IMG/VR virus record: IMGVR_UViG_3300006071_000024
Span: 1 to 42,255 of that record
Reading direction: 5' to 3' (one strand)
Length of the DNA: 42,255 bases
DNA from: a virus
Shown here: positions 33,652 through 41,465 of the stretch, piece after piece
Numbering within the stretch: the first letter of the stretch is position 1
How the letters are laid out: the number at the start of each line of letters is the position of its first letter
The notes under the pieces: model-generated
What the model was told of the DNA's origin: nothing
The model's database searches: none
Seen by the model: the letters and a program-made list of their open reading frames with translations, nothing else
Program-made: the position numbers and the translations under genes

Positions 33652-35214
33652 TTAAATATTTTTTACTTCGCTATCAAATAGACCTACAAGCAACGAGTGG
33701 TCGTTAACTTTGGTATTCATAGCGGTGAATAGTTTTTTCTCGATAGGGCTTGACTCTATATGAACCACGGTGACCTTGTCTGAGTCTTGGCCTTTACGGT
33801 CTGCGCGGGCGATACATTGTGTATACATTTCAACAGACATTAGCGGGCCAAAAAACACTACGGTGTCTGCGGCTGTCAGGGTAATCCCGTGTGCCGTAGC
33901 TTGTGGTTGCATGACAAGAACTTTGACTGCATCGGTTGTCTGAAAATCTTTAATGATTGTGCCACGCTTACCGGCTGAGACGTCACCATGAATAGTGTCC
34001 ACGCCGTAACCGGCTTTGCGTAGATGCGTCACGATAGCGTCTATGCTTGATCTAAAGAGTGCGAAGATAATGACCTTGCGATCTGTCTCTTCTAGGATCT
34101 CCTCAAGCACGTTAAGCCTTGGCTTAGCATCGAACTCGACAACTTCTTTCTCATCGGTATACGCCGCACCACAAGAGATCTGTAGTAGCTTGTTGACTGC
34201 AACCCCTGCGTTGACTGCGCTGATAACTTCCCCTGCCGCTTTGACCATGAGTTGCTCTTTGAGCATTTTGTAGTATTTGTTTTGTTGCGGAGTCATTGGG
34301 ACTTCACGCGTAACGGTAACAACTGGCGGTAGATCTAAACATTGCTTCTTGGTAAAACGTATTGCCGGTTGAAGCGCTTCAAAGACCATATCCTTAGCAT
34401 TCGACTTTGGCGCCCACTTAAACATCGTGAGCTTGTTCATCACCTTATCACGCCAAGCCGTTTGAAACTTAGGCACATTGTTTGGATTAACAAGTTTAGC
34501 TAAGCCGTACGCATCTACGGGAGATTGCGACGCCGGTGTTCCTGTCATCATCCACAAGTATGTTTCAGGTTTCAGAATAGATGCAAGCGCTTTCCATCTG
34601 CGAGTCGATGGGTTCTTGTATGCGTTAGCTTCGTCCACGATAATTAAATCAAAGCGTCCATCGTTGCGCACCTCTTGTGCAATCAACTCCAAGCCTTCGT
34701 AGTTGGTAATGACGATCTCGTAGTCTTGCTGAATCATCTCAATACGACGTGTTGCTTTCGCGTGGTGGGCTACGATAGCCGACCGATGTATCACGCTGTT
34801 GCTAATGTCCTGCATCCACGCTGACTGCATGATCGACAAGGGACTGAGCACCAAGACTCTACGCACCTCACCTTTTTGCATAAGGTAATCCGCCGCCCAC
34901 AAAGCGGAGAGTGTCTTGCCTGTACCGGGTTCGTTGAAACAAAATGCACGTCTGTTGAGCGTAAAGAAAGCGGCTGTCTCGATCTGATGCGCCATAGGTC
35001 TGAAGCGACCGGGATAGTTGTAGCGTTTGGTAATAGGTGAGGGTACATTTTTTACGCCAAGGTTCTTGAGCACGCGTGTCTCATCAAGTCCCCAGTAAAC
35101 CGCCACGCTATAGACGCCATCTTCTTCGCTAACGACTTTGTGTTTTGGAATGATGCTGTACTTGTCAGGCGTGCGTGTCCTGAACAAGAGCGCTTTGTTA
35201 TCAATTATCTCCAT
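33652..35214 (-). CDS. SNF2-like superfamily 2 helicase
   Basis: A 520-residue ATPase. N-terminal about 65 residues are unique; then motif Q region FRPMAHQIETAAFF, Walker A EPGTGKT (95-101), motif Ia VLVLSP, motif II DEAN (194-197), motif III MTGTPAS (223-229), and in the C-terminal RecA domain VIIFALFRSSIDAIV and motif VI QCIARADRKGQ. This is a compact phage SNF2/RapA-type translocase without extra domains. Such enzymes are thought to remodel protein-DNA complexes or branched DNA during phage replication. It overlaps the previous gene by 14 bases. Confidence 0.85.
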   Translation of the reverse strand: MEIIDNKALLFRTRTPDKYSIIPKHKVVSEEDGVYSVAVYWGLDETRVLKNLGVKNVPSPITKRYNYPGRFRPMAHQIETAAFFTLNRRAFCFNEPGTGKTLSALWAADYLMQKGEVRRVLVLSPLSIMQSAWMQDISNSVIHRSAIVAHHAKATRRIEMIQQDYEIVITNYEGLELIAQEVRNDGRFDLIIVDEANAYKNPSTRRWKALASILKPETYLWMMTGTPASQSPVDAYGLAKLVNPNNVPKFQTAWRDKVMNKLTMFKWAPKSNAKDMVFEALQPAIRFTKKQCLDLPPVVTVTREVPMTPQQNKYYKMLKEQLMVKAAGEVISAVNAGVAVNKLLQISCGAAYTDEKEVVEFDAKPRLNVLEEILEETDRKVIIFALFRSSIDAIVTHLRKAGYGVDTIHGDVSAGKRGTIIKDFQTTDAVKVLVMQPQATAHGITLTAADTVVFFGPLMSVEMYTQCIARADRKGQDSDKVTVVHIESSPIEKKLFTAMNTKVNDHSLLVGLFDSEVKNI

Positions 35215-35536
35215 ACTCTGCCTTTAACTTATACACTTCTACACGCCCTACTCTATCGGGAAGATTCATTACTTCATAGATAAGTTCGTCTGCATTCAAA
35301 AGCTTTTGCACAATTGACCACAATGGATCATCAAAATCTAATTTTTCTAAAATTTCTATTTCAACAGGTCCATCTCCCACACGCACAATGTACAAGTCAC
35401 GACAAGCTTTTACAGACAACTTTATGATGTCATTAGATACGGTCTTGGGAGGGTTAACGTTGATATTCGCACTATCAAATATGCCCCTTGGGTCGCTCCA
35501 ACCAAAAGAATAGCGCTCAGTTGTTTTGAATTTCAT
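35201..35536 (-). CDS. Hypothetical early protein (111 aa)
   Basis: A 111-residue alpha/beta protein (YSFGWSDPRGIFDSANINV, CRDLYIVRVGDGPVEIEIL, ending GRVEVYKLKAEYGDN). Coupled to both neighbours by short overlaps (4 bases before, 14 after). It follows the tandem family of related small proteins; its end, LNADELIYEVMN-GRVEVYKLK, has a loosely similar shape, but similarity is too weak to call it a member. Function unknown. Confidence 0.6.
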   Translation of the reverse strand: MKFKTTERYSFGWSDPRGIFDSANINVNPPKTVSNDIIKLSVKACRDLYIVRVGDGPVEIEILEKLDFDDPLWSIVQKLLNADELIYEVMNLPDRVGRVEVYKLKAEYGDN

Positions 35537-35865
35537 CTGAACTTCTTTGCAATGTAGTACATGTAAGTATTGTGGTTAAACTTCAAGATGCCTTCATCTC
35601 TTAACACACGACCAACATCTCGCATATCTTCGGATATAGATTCAACGTCTTTTAACTCTGCAAAACCGGTAGGAAAAATCGACATCCAAAGTCCCAACAA
35701 CGTATCCACAGAAACATTTATAAACGCCTTGTTCTTAACATCACTGTGTTTTTTGTTCTTGAATGTGTCCATATCAATCGGTTTCCACTTAGCATACTCA
35801 TCACCAAACAGCTTATTTAATCCCGGCAGTAACTCTTTGACTATTTGTTGTCTACTGATTGCCAT
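35533..35865 (-). CDS. Small early protein, tandem family member C
   Basis: A 110-residue protein. The N-terminus (ISRQQIVKELLPGLNKLFGDEYAKW) is a motif that I recall from several phage hypothetical proteins. The second half (VSVDTLLGLWMSIFPTGF, then RVLRDEGILKFNHNTYMYY) lines up with the C-terminal halves of the two genes upstream: a hydrophobic helix ending in Leu-Trp, an aromatic position, then a helix and a terminal strand. This is winged-helix-like in layout. Start and stop overlap its neighbours by 1-4 bases. Confidence 0.6.
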   Translation of the reverse strand: MAISRQQIVKELLPGLNKLFGDEYAKWKPIDMDTFKNKKHSDVKNKAFINVSVDTLLGLWMSIFPTGFAELKDVESISEDMRDVGRVLRDEGILKFNHNTYMYYIAKKFR

Positions 35866-36248
35866 TACGCATTTTCCTTAAGGCGATACCAACCGTCATC
35901 AGCTTCTTCCATTAAATCATTTCTTCTTAAGCGCCAATACGCATCTTGAAAAAATTGTGCGGACTCTTGAACGATGGGTAAAAGATCTTTTTGAATCCAC
36001 TGATCTCCATACTTAGCTTGCCAAATAGTAACGAGTTGAGACAAAGGCATCACGTACGCTTCTCGTTTATTAGGATCAAAACTAAACTGTTGCTGTAATA
36101 TTCCGCTTGCTATTGTGTCTTGAGTTTGCCTCATAGACTTCGCTAGTTTTGTTGCGTAGTCCTGCGCAATCGTGGGATTGTCTTCGAATAGATTGTTGTA
36201 TATTTTTGCTTGCGTCGAGTTCATTGTTACTGTTTTTATTTTTGCCAT
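35865..36248 (-). CDS. Small early protein, tandem family member A
   Basis: A 127-residue protein with AAAGGAG before the ATG. The N-terminal half is helical and polar (NPTIAQDYATKLAKSMRQTQDTIASG). The C-terminal half PLSQLVTIWQAKYGDQWIQ-YWRLRRNDLMEEADDGWYRL aligns with member B at 36265 (LWLAKYGNEWVD-YARLKAVSELEQ). It may be a small winged-helix adaptor, but no function is known. Confidence 0.6.
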   Translation of the reverse strand: MAKIKTVTMNSTQAKIYNNLFEDNPTIAQDYATKLAKSMRQTQDTIASGILQQQFSFDPNKREAYVMPLSQLVTIWQAKYGDQWIQKDLLPIVQESAQFFQDAYWRLRRNDLMEEADDGWYRLKENA

Positions 36249-36264
36249 TTACTTCTCCTTTGTT

Positions 36265-36585
36265 TTAATCTGGTTTCCTACATACAAACTTCGAGCGGTC
36301 TGTTAAGTAGTGTTGTTCTAGTTCGCTTACTGCTTTAAGTCTTGCGTAAACATATTTGTAATAACTGTCATGCTTAACTTCAAAAACATCTACCCATTCG
36401 TTGCCGTATTTAGCTAACCACAAGTTAATCACATCATCTATCTTCATTTCAAATAGTGAACCCGCAAGCTCATGTTCTTGTAGACAACTTGCGGTTTCAT
36501 TTATCTGATACGGATGTATAGATACGTCACTTGCAAAAGTATAAACGGGCGTTACATTGTTAACTGTCGTACCTATTTTTATCAC
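36265..36585 (-). CDS. Small early protein, tandem family member B
   Basis: A 106-residue protein with a GTG start in a GTGA overlap with the HNH gene. It has a short beta N-terminus (GTTVNNVTPVYTF), then IDDVINLWLAKYGNEWVDVFEV and YVYARLKAVSELEQHYLTDRSKFVCR. The YG-x-x-W core and following helix match member A. I recognise this block from hypothetical proteins of freshwater phages. Function unknown. Confidence 0.6.
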   Translation of the reverse strand: MIKIGTTVNNVTPVYTFASDVSIHPYQINETASCLQEHELAGSLFEMKIDDVINLWLAKYGNEWVDVFEVKHDSYYKYVYARLKAVSELEQHYLTDRSKFVCRKPD

Positions 36586-36821
36586 TTGTTGTCACCTTGA
36601 TTGTTACTCCTTGAACGCAGTCTTAAGTTACCCTTGGTTGACTTACCGCCTTTGCGTAGTGGTTTAACGTGATCAATGTCTTTGCCTGTTCTGTCGATGC
36701 CTTCCTTGTCGTACATCCTGCGTGCACGTTGGCGCTCATGTTGGTCAGAACCCGGCCCGGACTTGCCGGTTTCCAAATCACGTTTGTATTCTTTTTTGTA
36801 ATCACGTTTGCGTGTAACCAT
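36582..36821 (-). CDS. HNH endonuclease-like protein
   Basis: I chose ATG 36821, which has AAAGGA upstream; a TTG five codons earlier is less likely. The 79-residue product is very basic (RKRDYKKEYKRD) and carries a compact HNH core: DIDHVKPLRKGGKSTKGNLRLRSRSNNQ, where DH, the first N and the last N are the metal and catalytic positions. It lacks the CxxC zinc pairs of longer HNH enzymes. Similar minimal HNH proteins are common in podovirus-like phages; a DNA-nicking or junction-processing role is possible. Confidence 0.7.
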   Translation of the reverse strand: MVTRKRDYKKEYKRDLETGKSGPGSDQHERQRARRMYDKEGIDRTGKDIDHVKPLRKGGKSTKGNLRLRSRSNNQGDNK

Positions 36822-36842
36822 TTTGTTTCCTTTCAACGGGTG

Positions 36843-37532
36843 TCAATCTTTTCGTTTAGTATTAAATTCACATGTCTTGACCGGGCACCATCCACAAAGC
36901 GGGGTCTGTGTGGGGTTCCATACATCTGCGGTTACGCAGTCAAGCAACTTGCGGTAGCGCTCACGAAACTCCCACCACTTCGCACCTGATTCCTCATGCG
37001 TCATAGACATCTTAACCATATCATCTTTCAACACAAACATCAAGGCGGCGTTTACTTTCCTGATGTGCGGATGTAGCTTAAACACCATGCACGCCATAAG
37101 CGCCAACTGATCCCTATCGGGGTACTTGTTGTTGCCAGTCTTCCAGTCAACTACCCATGCGGTTAGATCTTCATCGTCAATGATTAGCATGTCCGCAATC
37201 CCTCTTACCCAAACACGTTTATCAAACCAATCACAAGGTTCAAGGTTAGCGGTGAGCGCCATCTTAGTCTCGGCTGACACGCGTCCTTTCTTAGCCTTTA
37301 GCTTGTCCACAATGGGGCGCATGAACGCAAACCTCTCGTCCAAATCCGCTGAGCCTTTGATGTAGTTCTCCACCGCTTTGTGCAGTAGGTTTCCATACTT
37401 CATTTCCTCGGACTCTACGAACGGATACTTCTTCAGTATCTTAGTTTCATGGTAGCGCCTTGCGCATCCTTCAAAGTCTTTGAGGGCGGAGTGTGACCAA
37501 GCGATTGGTTTGACGTTAGGGTTCGAGTGCAT
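36843..37532 (-). CDS. Cas4/RecB-type PD-(D/E)XK nuclease with four Cys
   Basis: A 229-residue protein. Motifs: YGNLLHKAVENY (the GxxxH helix), RGIADMLIIDD (D of motif II), VVDWKTGN (D-x-K, motif III) and DQLALMACM (the Q-x-x-L/Y motif). Four Cys (C23 and the trio C213, C216, C221) match the iron-sulfur cluster of Cas4/AddB-type exonucleases. Phage Cas4-like proteins usually act in end resection or recombination; there is no CRISPR array here. AGGA lies before the ATG. Confidence 0.85.
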   Translation of the reverse strand: MHSNPNVKPIAWSHSALKDFEGCARRYHETKILKKYPFVESEEMKYGNLLHKAVENYIKGSADLDERFAFMRPIVDKLKAKKGRVSAETKMALTANLEPCDWFDKRVWVRGIADMLIIDDEDLTAWVVDWKTGNNKYPDRDQLALMACMVFKLHPHIRKVNAALMFVLKDDMVKMSMTHEESGAKWWEFRERYRKLLDCVTADVWNPTQTPLCGWCPVKTCEFNTKRKD

Positions 37533-37546
37533 AGTTTTCCTAGTTG

Positions 37547-37822
37547 TTAACGATAACTTACATCAGCATGCAAGTACATAAACATTTTAAAAGCTTCACG
37601 TACACGCATAAAATCAGGGCAAGAGGGTAGTAGATAGTTCATGTTATTAGGTGCTGGCGCACTTAAAGCCCACGATGTTGACACGTTGCTGATATAGTTT
37701 GGTGTTCCTTGCTCTACAAGTTTATAACCCGCCGACTCCATGAGCATCAACATCTCCTCGTCGCCAAGGTGTGCGAAGTCATCCTCATCGGGGAACTTAA
37801 AGTTTTGCTGAGACGATGACAT
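37547..37822 (-). CDS. Hypothetical early protein (91 aa)
   Basis: A 91-residue acidic protein (KFPDEDDFAHLGDEEMLMLMESAGYKLVEQG, ending FKMFMYLHADVSYR). It overlaps the HExxH gene by 26 bases. No domain that I recognise. The acidic helix at the N-terminus might bind a basic partner, but this is speculative. Confidence 0.6.
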   Translation of the reverse strand: MSSSQQNFKFPDEDDFAHLGDEEMLMLMESAGYKLVEQGTPNYISNVSTSWALSAPAPNNMNYLLPSCPDFMRVREAFKMFMYLHADVSYR

Positions 37823-38096
37823 CTGTTAACCTATCTGCAAACGCATTGACGAAACGCTCATTGCTCTCTAAGTCGTGCCCCATATCTTTGAGGATAGCGT
37901 GTGTGACCTCATGCCAAAACGTATCAATGACCTCACGTTTGGGGTGCGCCTTAAGATCATACGAACTGTGCGTTGCTATCTGAACGAGTCGTTGGTTGTA
38001 TTTAATCTGGCCCATCGAGTCTGTACCCGGTATGTGCTTGTGCACCTCAACCTTGTACGCGTGCTTGCCGATTGTGAATGTTTTTGGTATCTCCAT
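37797..38096 (-). CDS. Small HExxH metallopeptidase-like protein
   Basis: A 99-residue protein with AGGAGAAG before the ATG. It has a clear zincin motif FWHEVTHAILKDMGHDL: H-E-x-x-H with a following GH that could be the third ligand region, in the order of minimal metallopeptidases (SprT or ImmA/IrrE-like). The N-terminal half is beta (YKVEVHKHIPG, MGQIKYNQRLVQIA). It lies between the DNA polymerase and the nuclease, an unusual neighbourhood for a peptidase; a repressor- or DNA-protein-crosslink-cleaving role is possible but unproven. Confidence 0.7.
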   Translation of the reverse strand: MEIPKTFTIGKHAYKVEVHKHIPGTDSMGQIKYNQRLVQIATHSSYDLKAHPKREVIDTFWHEVTHAILKDMGHDLESNERFVNAFADRLTDVIVSAKL

Positions 38097-38105
38097 ATGC
38101 TTCTC

Positions 38106-40076
38106 CTAGTTCTTTGCTAACCCATATCTACGGTGAACGCCACCGTCAGCGTTGAGGGGTATGCCCGGTAAATACCGTGGCTCCATAGTCATCTGCGCCA
38201 AGACCCAAGTCTTAGCGTCATTTGCTTCCTCATCCGGCACAACGCAGATTAACTCGTCGTGCACAGTTCCCTTGACGGGGTATCTCTTTTGTACCCTGAG
38301 CATACCGTCCGTCATCACAATACGCGCAACACCTTGAATGATGTTGTTCGTAATCTTACCCGCATACAGCTTAGTCGCATCCTCGCCGTACACCCAGTGT
38401 GTCTTCTTATCCTCGTCCTTGATCTGACGTAGATCAGGATACAAGAGCTTCATACCGTTGGGTAATTCTATCTCACCTTTGCGGAAAATTATACACTTAT
38501 AAGACATCTCCTCGCCATTGATTAGACAACGCGCCATCATCTCCTGACACATCTCCCAGAAACTTACTACTGGTTGAGCAGTACGTCTGTATATATCAAT
38601 GATTGCTTTAGACGCCACGCAATGAATCAGCAGTTCACCATCTGTACATGTGTGCGGGATGTCCGCCATCTTCTCTAGGTTTTCTTTGTTGTCCAAGAAC
38701 TTCTCAACGTACTCTTTATCAACGCCTAACTTCTTTGCGAAATCTTTTGTGTATCTGACTGGCGGAGCACCAAGAAAGCCCACGAGTAACTGCGTAGCAA
38801 ACGATGCCCAACCTAAACCATACCCGCAACCCAAGAGCGCGCTTTTCGCAGACTGCCGTAGATCGGGATGAGTTTCTTTAGTGAGTCCGGGTATGTTAAA
38901 CATCTGAGCGCCGAACGAGGCGTAAGCGTCAGCACCGCTCCTGAAAATTTCGAGCATGTCTCCGTAATCCGAAAACCATGCGAGTACTCTCGGTTCAATC
39001 TGCGAGAGATCCCCGACGACAAGTTGATAACCTTCGGGCGCCATAATAGCTTTACGTAAGAACGACCCTCGTTTGAGGTTTTGCATATTGATAGCGGAGC
39101 CTTTGGACGCCGTCCAACGTCCCGACTTCGCTCCGTAGTACGATAGCGGAACCGGTAATGCACCGCGTTGGCTGATATCGAGGAATCGTTGCGCTCGAGT
39201 TCTTTCAGTAGTCGACTTAACCTTAAGGCGAGCTTCACAAACGAGGGCAACGTCTTCATTCTCCCCATTGAGAAGGGCTTGGAAATGTGCATCGTTTTTA
39301 GCAAGTGCAAGGGTTTGCTTATCCGTGGTTTTACTAATCTTTGTCGGAGGGTCAACTCCCAGTGATTTAAGTAAGTCTGCAAACTGCTTGTTCGAAGCGA
39401 GTGCAGTCTCATCCACGCCGAGCCTTTGTAGTAGTCCTTCACGTTTATCCCTTTCATCTGTAAGCGCTTCAATCAGCATGCGTTTATCTAATTCCAACAC
39501 AGGCTCCGTATACATACGAAGTGTCATGTCTATCAGTCGGAGTTCTTTAGTAGGGTAACCTTGTATAAACCGTCCGAAAATTTGTTCACATAGGTATACG
39601 TCGTGTTTGCAATATTCTGCCAACTCTCGCTCAATAGCGATTTCACTAAGTTGTTCGAGTCCATCCGTTGAATGTACTGCCTTTCCCTTGGGAGGGAGTC
39701 CAAATGCTTCAGCCAATCTTGCAAGTGAGTTTCCAACTTCCACGCCACGTAGAGCGCGCGCCATTGATAAGGTGTCGAAGATAAAAGCGGGTTTGATTCC
39801 GTATTTCCACGAGATGATCGAGACGTCGAACTGTGCGTTGTGGGCAAGAATGGCAGTCTTTTTCCAGTCGTACGTAGATAAGATGCGTGGTAGTTCATCT
39901 CCTCTGTACCACTGGGTGACTTTGTCTGTTCCGTACTCATGTATACAGGCTCCGAAAGCTTTGAATCGTGCATCTCTTATGTACTCCTCAGTTGTCATCT
40001 TCGATAGCGTGTACCCTTTACTGTCCCAACGTGTTTCGAAATCAATCGTCAGGATTGTTTTGTATGGTGCGCTCAT
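38106..40076 (-). CDS. Family A DNA polymerase with 3'-5' exonuclease
   Basis: A 656-residue protein. Exonuclease: ILTIDFETRW (D12, E14), HNAQFDVS (D84) and AEYCKHDVYL. Polymerase: motif A VVGDLSQIEPR (D356), motif B RQSAKSALLGCGYG (R407, K411, Y419) and motif C VHDELICV (H606, D607). There is no 5'-3' exonuclease domain, as in T7-type phage enzymes. The residue equivalent to E. coli Pol I Phe762 is Leu (L415 by count). It starts with an ATGA overlap with the upstream gene. Confidence 0.9.
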   Translation of the reverse strand: MSAPYKTILTIDFETRWDSKGYTLSKMTTEEYIRDARFKAFGACIHEYGTDKVTQWYRGDELPRILSTYDWKKTAILAHNAQFDVSIISWKYGIKPAFIFDTLSMARALRGVEVGNSLARLAEAFGLPPKGKAVHSTDGLEQLSEIAIERELAEYCKHDVYLCEQIFGRFIQGYPTKELRLIDMTLRMYTEPVLELDKRMLIEALTDERDKREGLLQRLGVDETALASNKQFADLLKSLGVDPPTKISKTTDKQTLALAKNDAHFQALLNGENEDVALVCEARLKVKSTTERTRAQRFLDISQRGALPVPLSYYGAKSGRWTASKGSAINMQNLKRGSFLRKAIMAPEGYQLVVGDLSQIEPRVLAWFSDYGDMLEIFRSGADAYASFGAQMFNIPGLTKETHPDLRQSAKSALLGCGYGLGWASFATQLLVGFLGAPPVRYTKDFAKKLGVDKEYVEKFLDNKENLEKMADIPHTCTDGELLIHCVASKAIIDIYRRTAQPVVSFWEMCQEMMARCLINGEEMSYKCIIFRKGEIELPNGMKLLYPDLRQIKDEDKKTHWVYGEDATKLYAGKITNNIIQGVARIVMTDGMLRVQKRYPVKGTVHDELICVVPDEEANDAKTWVLAQMTMEPRYLPGIPLNADGGVHRRYGLAKN

Positions 40077-40309
40077 TTGTCGAGTTCCAATTGTTTATTA
40101 ATCCACTCATCCAACTTCTCATGCAACCATTCAATATTGCGCTGACCAATGGATTTGTTGTTATCAGTCATCAATGGATCTGTTAAGGTTTGTTTAACAG
40201 CACCGCCTGCGCTGAACTTGATAAATTTATCCTCCTGATCTACCGATACGCCGATCACATCGTGCTGAACGTCTGACATACCAAACCTCGTTAATAAAAT
40301 TTCATTCAT
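40073..40309 (-). CDS. Hypothetical early protein (78 aa)
   Basis: I chose ATG 40309 because AAAGGA lies 7 bases upstream; an in-frame TTG two codons earlier is less likely. The 78-residue product (VQHDVIGVSVDQEDKFIKFSAGGAVKQTL, then NIEWLHEKLDEWINKQLELDK) has a small beta part and a charged C-terminal helix. Coupled to the polymerase gene by ATGA, so it may be co-expressed with it. Function unknown. Confidence 0.6.
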   Translation of the reverse strand: MNEILLTRFGMSDVQHDVIGVSVDQEDKFIKFSAGGAVKQTLTDPLMTDNNKSIGQRNIEWLHEKLDEWINKQLELDK

Positions 40310-40619
40310 TTTCAATCCTTTCTACTTTTTGTCTCGTGCACGCTTTGCCACAAGACTCTGAGTAATGGCGCTCGGTTACTGTATGGTTACCACACCTTGT
40401 AACGTAATGTGTGTTTTCAAATATCCATACCTCACAGTCTTCAAACTTGTAGGCAATCCTTGGTTTGTTCAACTCAGCCTTTTGCTCGGGCGTTGGACCA
40501 AATACTGCGTAAAGCGCCAAAATTATTGACCCTATTACTGTACCAAACAAAATAACAAAAAGCGTTGCCCCGCCAATAGGTACTACTATGTCTTCCCAAA
40601 TTTCTTTTCTAGTCATCAT
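40302..40619 (-). CDS. Small membrane-anchored early protein
   Basis: A 105-residue protein with one N-terminal membrane helix (GGATLFVILFGTVIGSIILALYAVF, about residues 17-41) and a C-terminal Cys-rich domain (FEDCEVWIFENTHYVTRCGNHTV, ESCGKACTRQ). The start is either 40619 or 40616; the second ATG has better spacing to GGAGG. The Cys-rich part is a type that I recall from freshwater phage proteins; it would face the periplasm if the anchor is a signal anchor. Possibly an envelope or superinfection function, which is inference. Confidence 0.6.
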   Translation of the reverse strand: MMTRKEIWEDIVVPIGGATLFVILFGTVIGSIILALYAVFGPTPEQKAELNKPRIAYKFEDCEVWIFENTHYVTRCGNHTVTERHYSESCGKACTRQKVERIENE

Positions 40620-40770
40620 CTTCCTCCATAGCTTCGTTAATTAACTGTTGTTTCACCAACTCCAAGCAACCAATTGCAGTTGCCATGTAAAGCGTCTCAT
40701 CGTATTTGTGTATCACTTCTAGCAGTTCTTCAACAAGACCCTCTGCCAATTTGCCTTGATTAAGATTCAT
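40609..40770 (-). CDS. Small acidic early protein (53 aa)
   Basis: A 53-residue helical acidic protein (NLNQGKLAEGLVEELLEVIHKYDE, ending NEAMEEDDD). It is tightly packed: its stop overlaps the next gene's start by 11 bases and its start overlaps the preceding small gene by 11. The ribosome site of the next gene (GGAGG) lies in its last codons. Function unknown. Confidence 0.55.
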   Translation of the reverse strand: MNLNQGKLAEGLVEELLEVIHKYDETLYMATAIGCLELVKQQLINEAMEEDDD

Positions 40771-40891
40771 AAGCTAATCCTATAGCAAGACCAAGCCATG
40801 CAAGCTCAATCCAAAAGTCATCCTCAATACTGAACGCTAATGCGGGCCATACGAAAACAGCACTTTGACTAAAGCGTGTATAAATTACCAT
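40760..40891 (-). CDS. Tiny membrane-type early protein (43 aa)
   Basis: A 43-residue protein with GGAG before its ATG. It is hydrophobic, with a likely membrane segment (FWIELAWLGLAIGLA). It overlaps the next gene by 11 bases. Small membrane proteins of this kind are common in early phage operons. No function can be assigned. Confidence 0.45.
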   Translation of the reverse strand: MVIYTRFSQSAVFVWPALAFSIEDDFWIELAWLGLAIGLAYES

Positions 40892-40900
40892 GCGCTACTC

Positions 40901-41185
40901 CTAGTTAAACATCTCCTTGGGGGGCGCGTCCTTCATCAAGTTCTCTTGTGCATAGTCGTTACCAAACCGAAGTAGCTCCGCCGCAAACATGGAGTTCGCA
41001 TTAGCAGAGGCAAGTGCAATCGAACCGTCGTTGCCATCTGAGAATACTATGACTGCGCTGAACGGACTGTCCTTGCCGTAGCACGCGATAAGTTTGGTAG
41101 TGATGAACTGCAAGTGTTTCTTCTCATCGTCATCCATACCGCCCACAATTTTTTCTACAAAGTCTTTATAGTTATCTGATTTCAT
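40901..41185 (-). CDS. Hypothetical early protein (94 aa)
   Basis: A 94-residue protein with a strong GAGGAGG site before its ATG, overlapping the VRR-NUC gene by 14 bases. Sequence: an acidic helix (MDDDEKKHLQFITTKLIACYG), a beta segment (PFSAVIVFSDGNDGSIALASAN) and a helix (FAAELLRFGNDYAQE). The layout is compact alpha/beta and globular. Function unknown. Confidence 0.6.
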   Translation of the reverse strand: MKSDNYKDFVEKIVGGMDDDEKKHLQFITTKLIACYGKDSPFSAVIVFSDGNDGSIALASANANSMFAAELLRFGNDYAQENLMKDAPPKEMFN

Positions 41186-41465
41186 TTAATACCTCCTCTA
41201 GTTGATCAATATTCTTATCATTGATAATAAACGCTTCACCTCCGGCTTGCATAATTTTGCCAAGCTGATGCCCTTGTAATGCTGTTACTTTACCTTTACC
41301 TGCCTTTGCTTCAATAGCAATGAACTTACCTTTGTAGCACACCAGAAAATCCGGCGTGCCCGCATTACCAAACCCACTACCAATTGGCATTGAATAGTAG
41401 GCGCCTACTCGGTCTAGGATTGCCCTGATTTGTTTCTTGACCTTAGCCTCTGGCGTCATTCCCAT
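41172..41465 (-). CDS. VRR-NUC domain nuclease
   Basis: A 97-residue stand-alone VRR-NUC protein: PEAKVKKQIRAILDRVGAYYSMP, then GNAGTPDFLVCYKGKFIAIEAKAGKGKVTALQGHQ. The PD...E-x-K arrangement (D in GTPDFL, E and K in IEAKAG) is the restriction-fold active site. Phage VRR-NUC proteins are structure-specific nucleases that cut branched DNA or Holliday-type junctions. GAGGAGG lies 11 bases before the ATG; the frame of a possible nested gene ends at this start (TAATG). Confidence 0.85.
   Translation of the reverse strand: MGMTPEAKVKKQIRAILDRVGAYYSMPIGSGFGNAGTPDFLVCYKGKFIAIEAKAGKGKVTALQGHQLGKIMQAGGEAFIINDKNIDQLEEVLNEIR

Noticed and set aside
36582-38096. Cas4-like nuclease and neighbours as part of a CRISPR locus
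   Set aside because: No direct-repeat array and no Cas1, Cas2 or effector gene is present; the Cas4-like protein fits phage replication and recombination.
38813-39472. A 219-codon frame on the same strand as the DNA polymerase, in another frame
   Set aside because: It covers polymerase motifs A and B in the sense frame, has no ribosome site and reads as shuffled basic sequence; it is a shadow of the polymerase gene.
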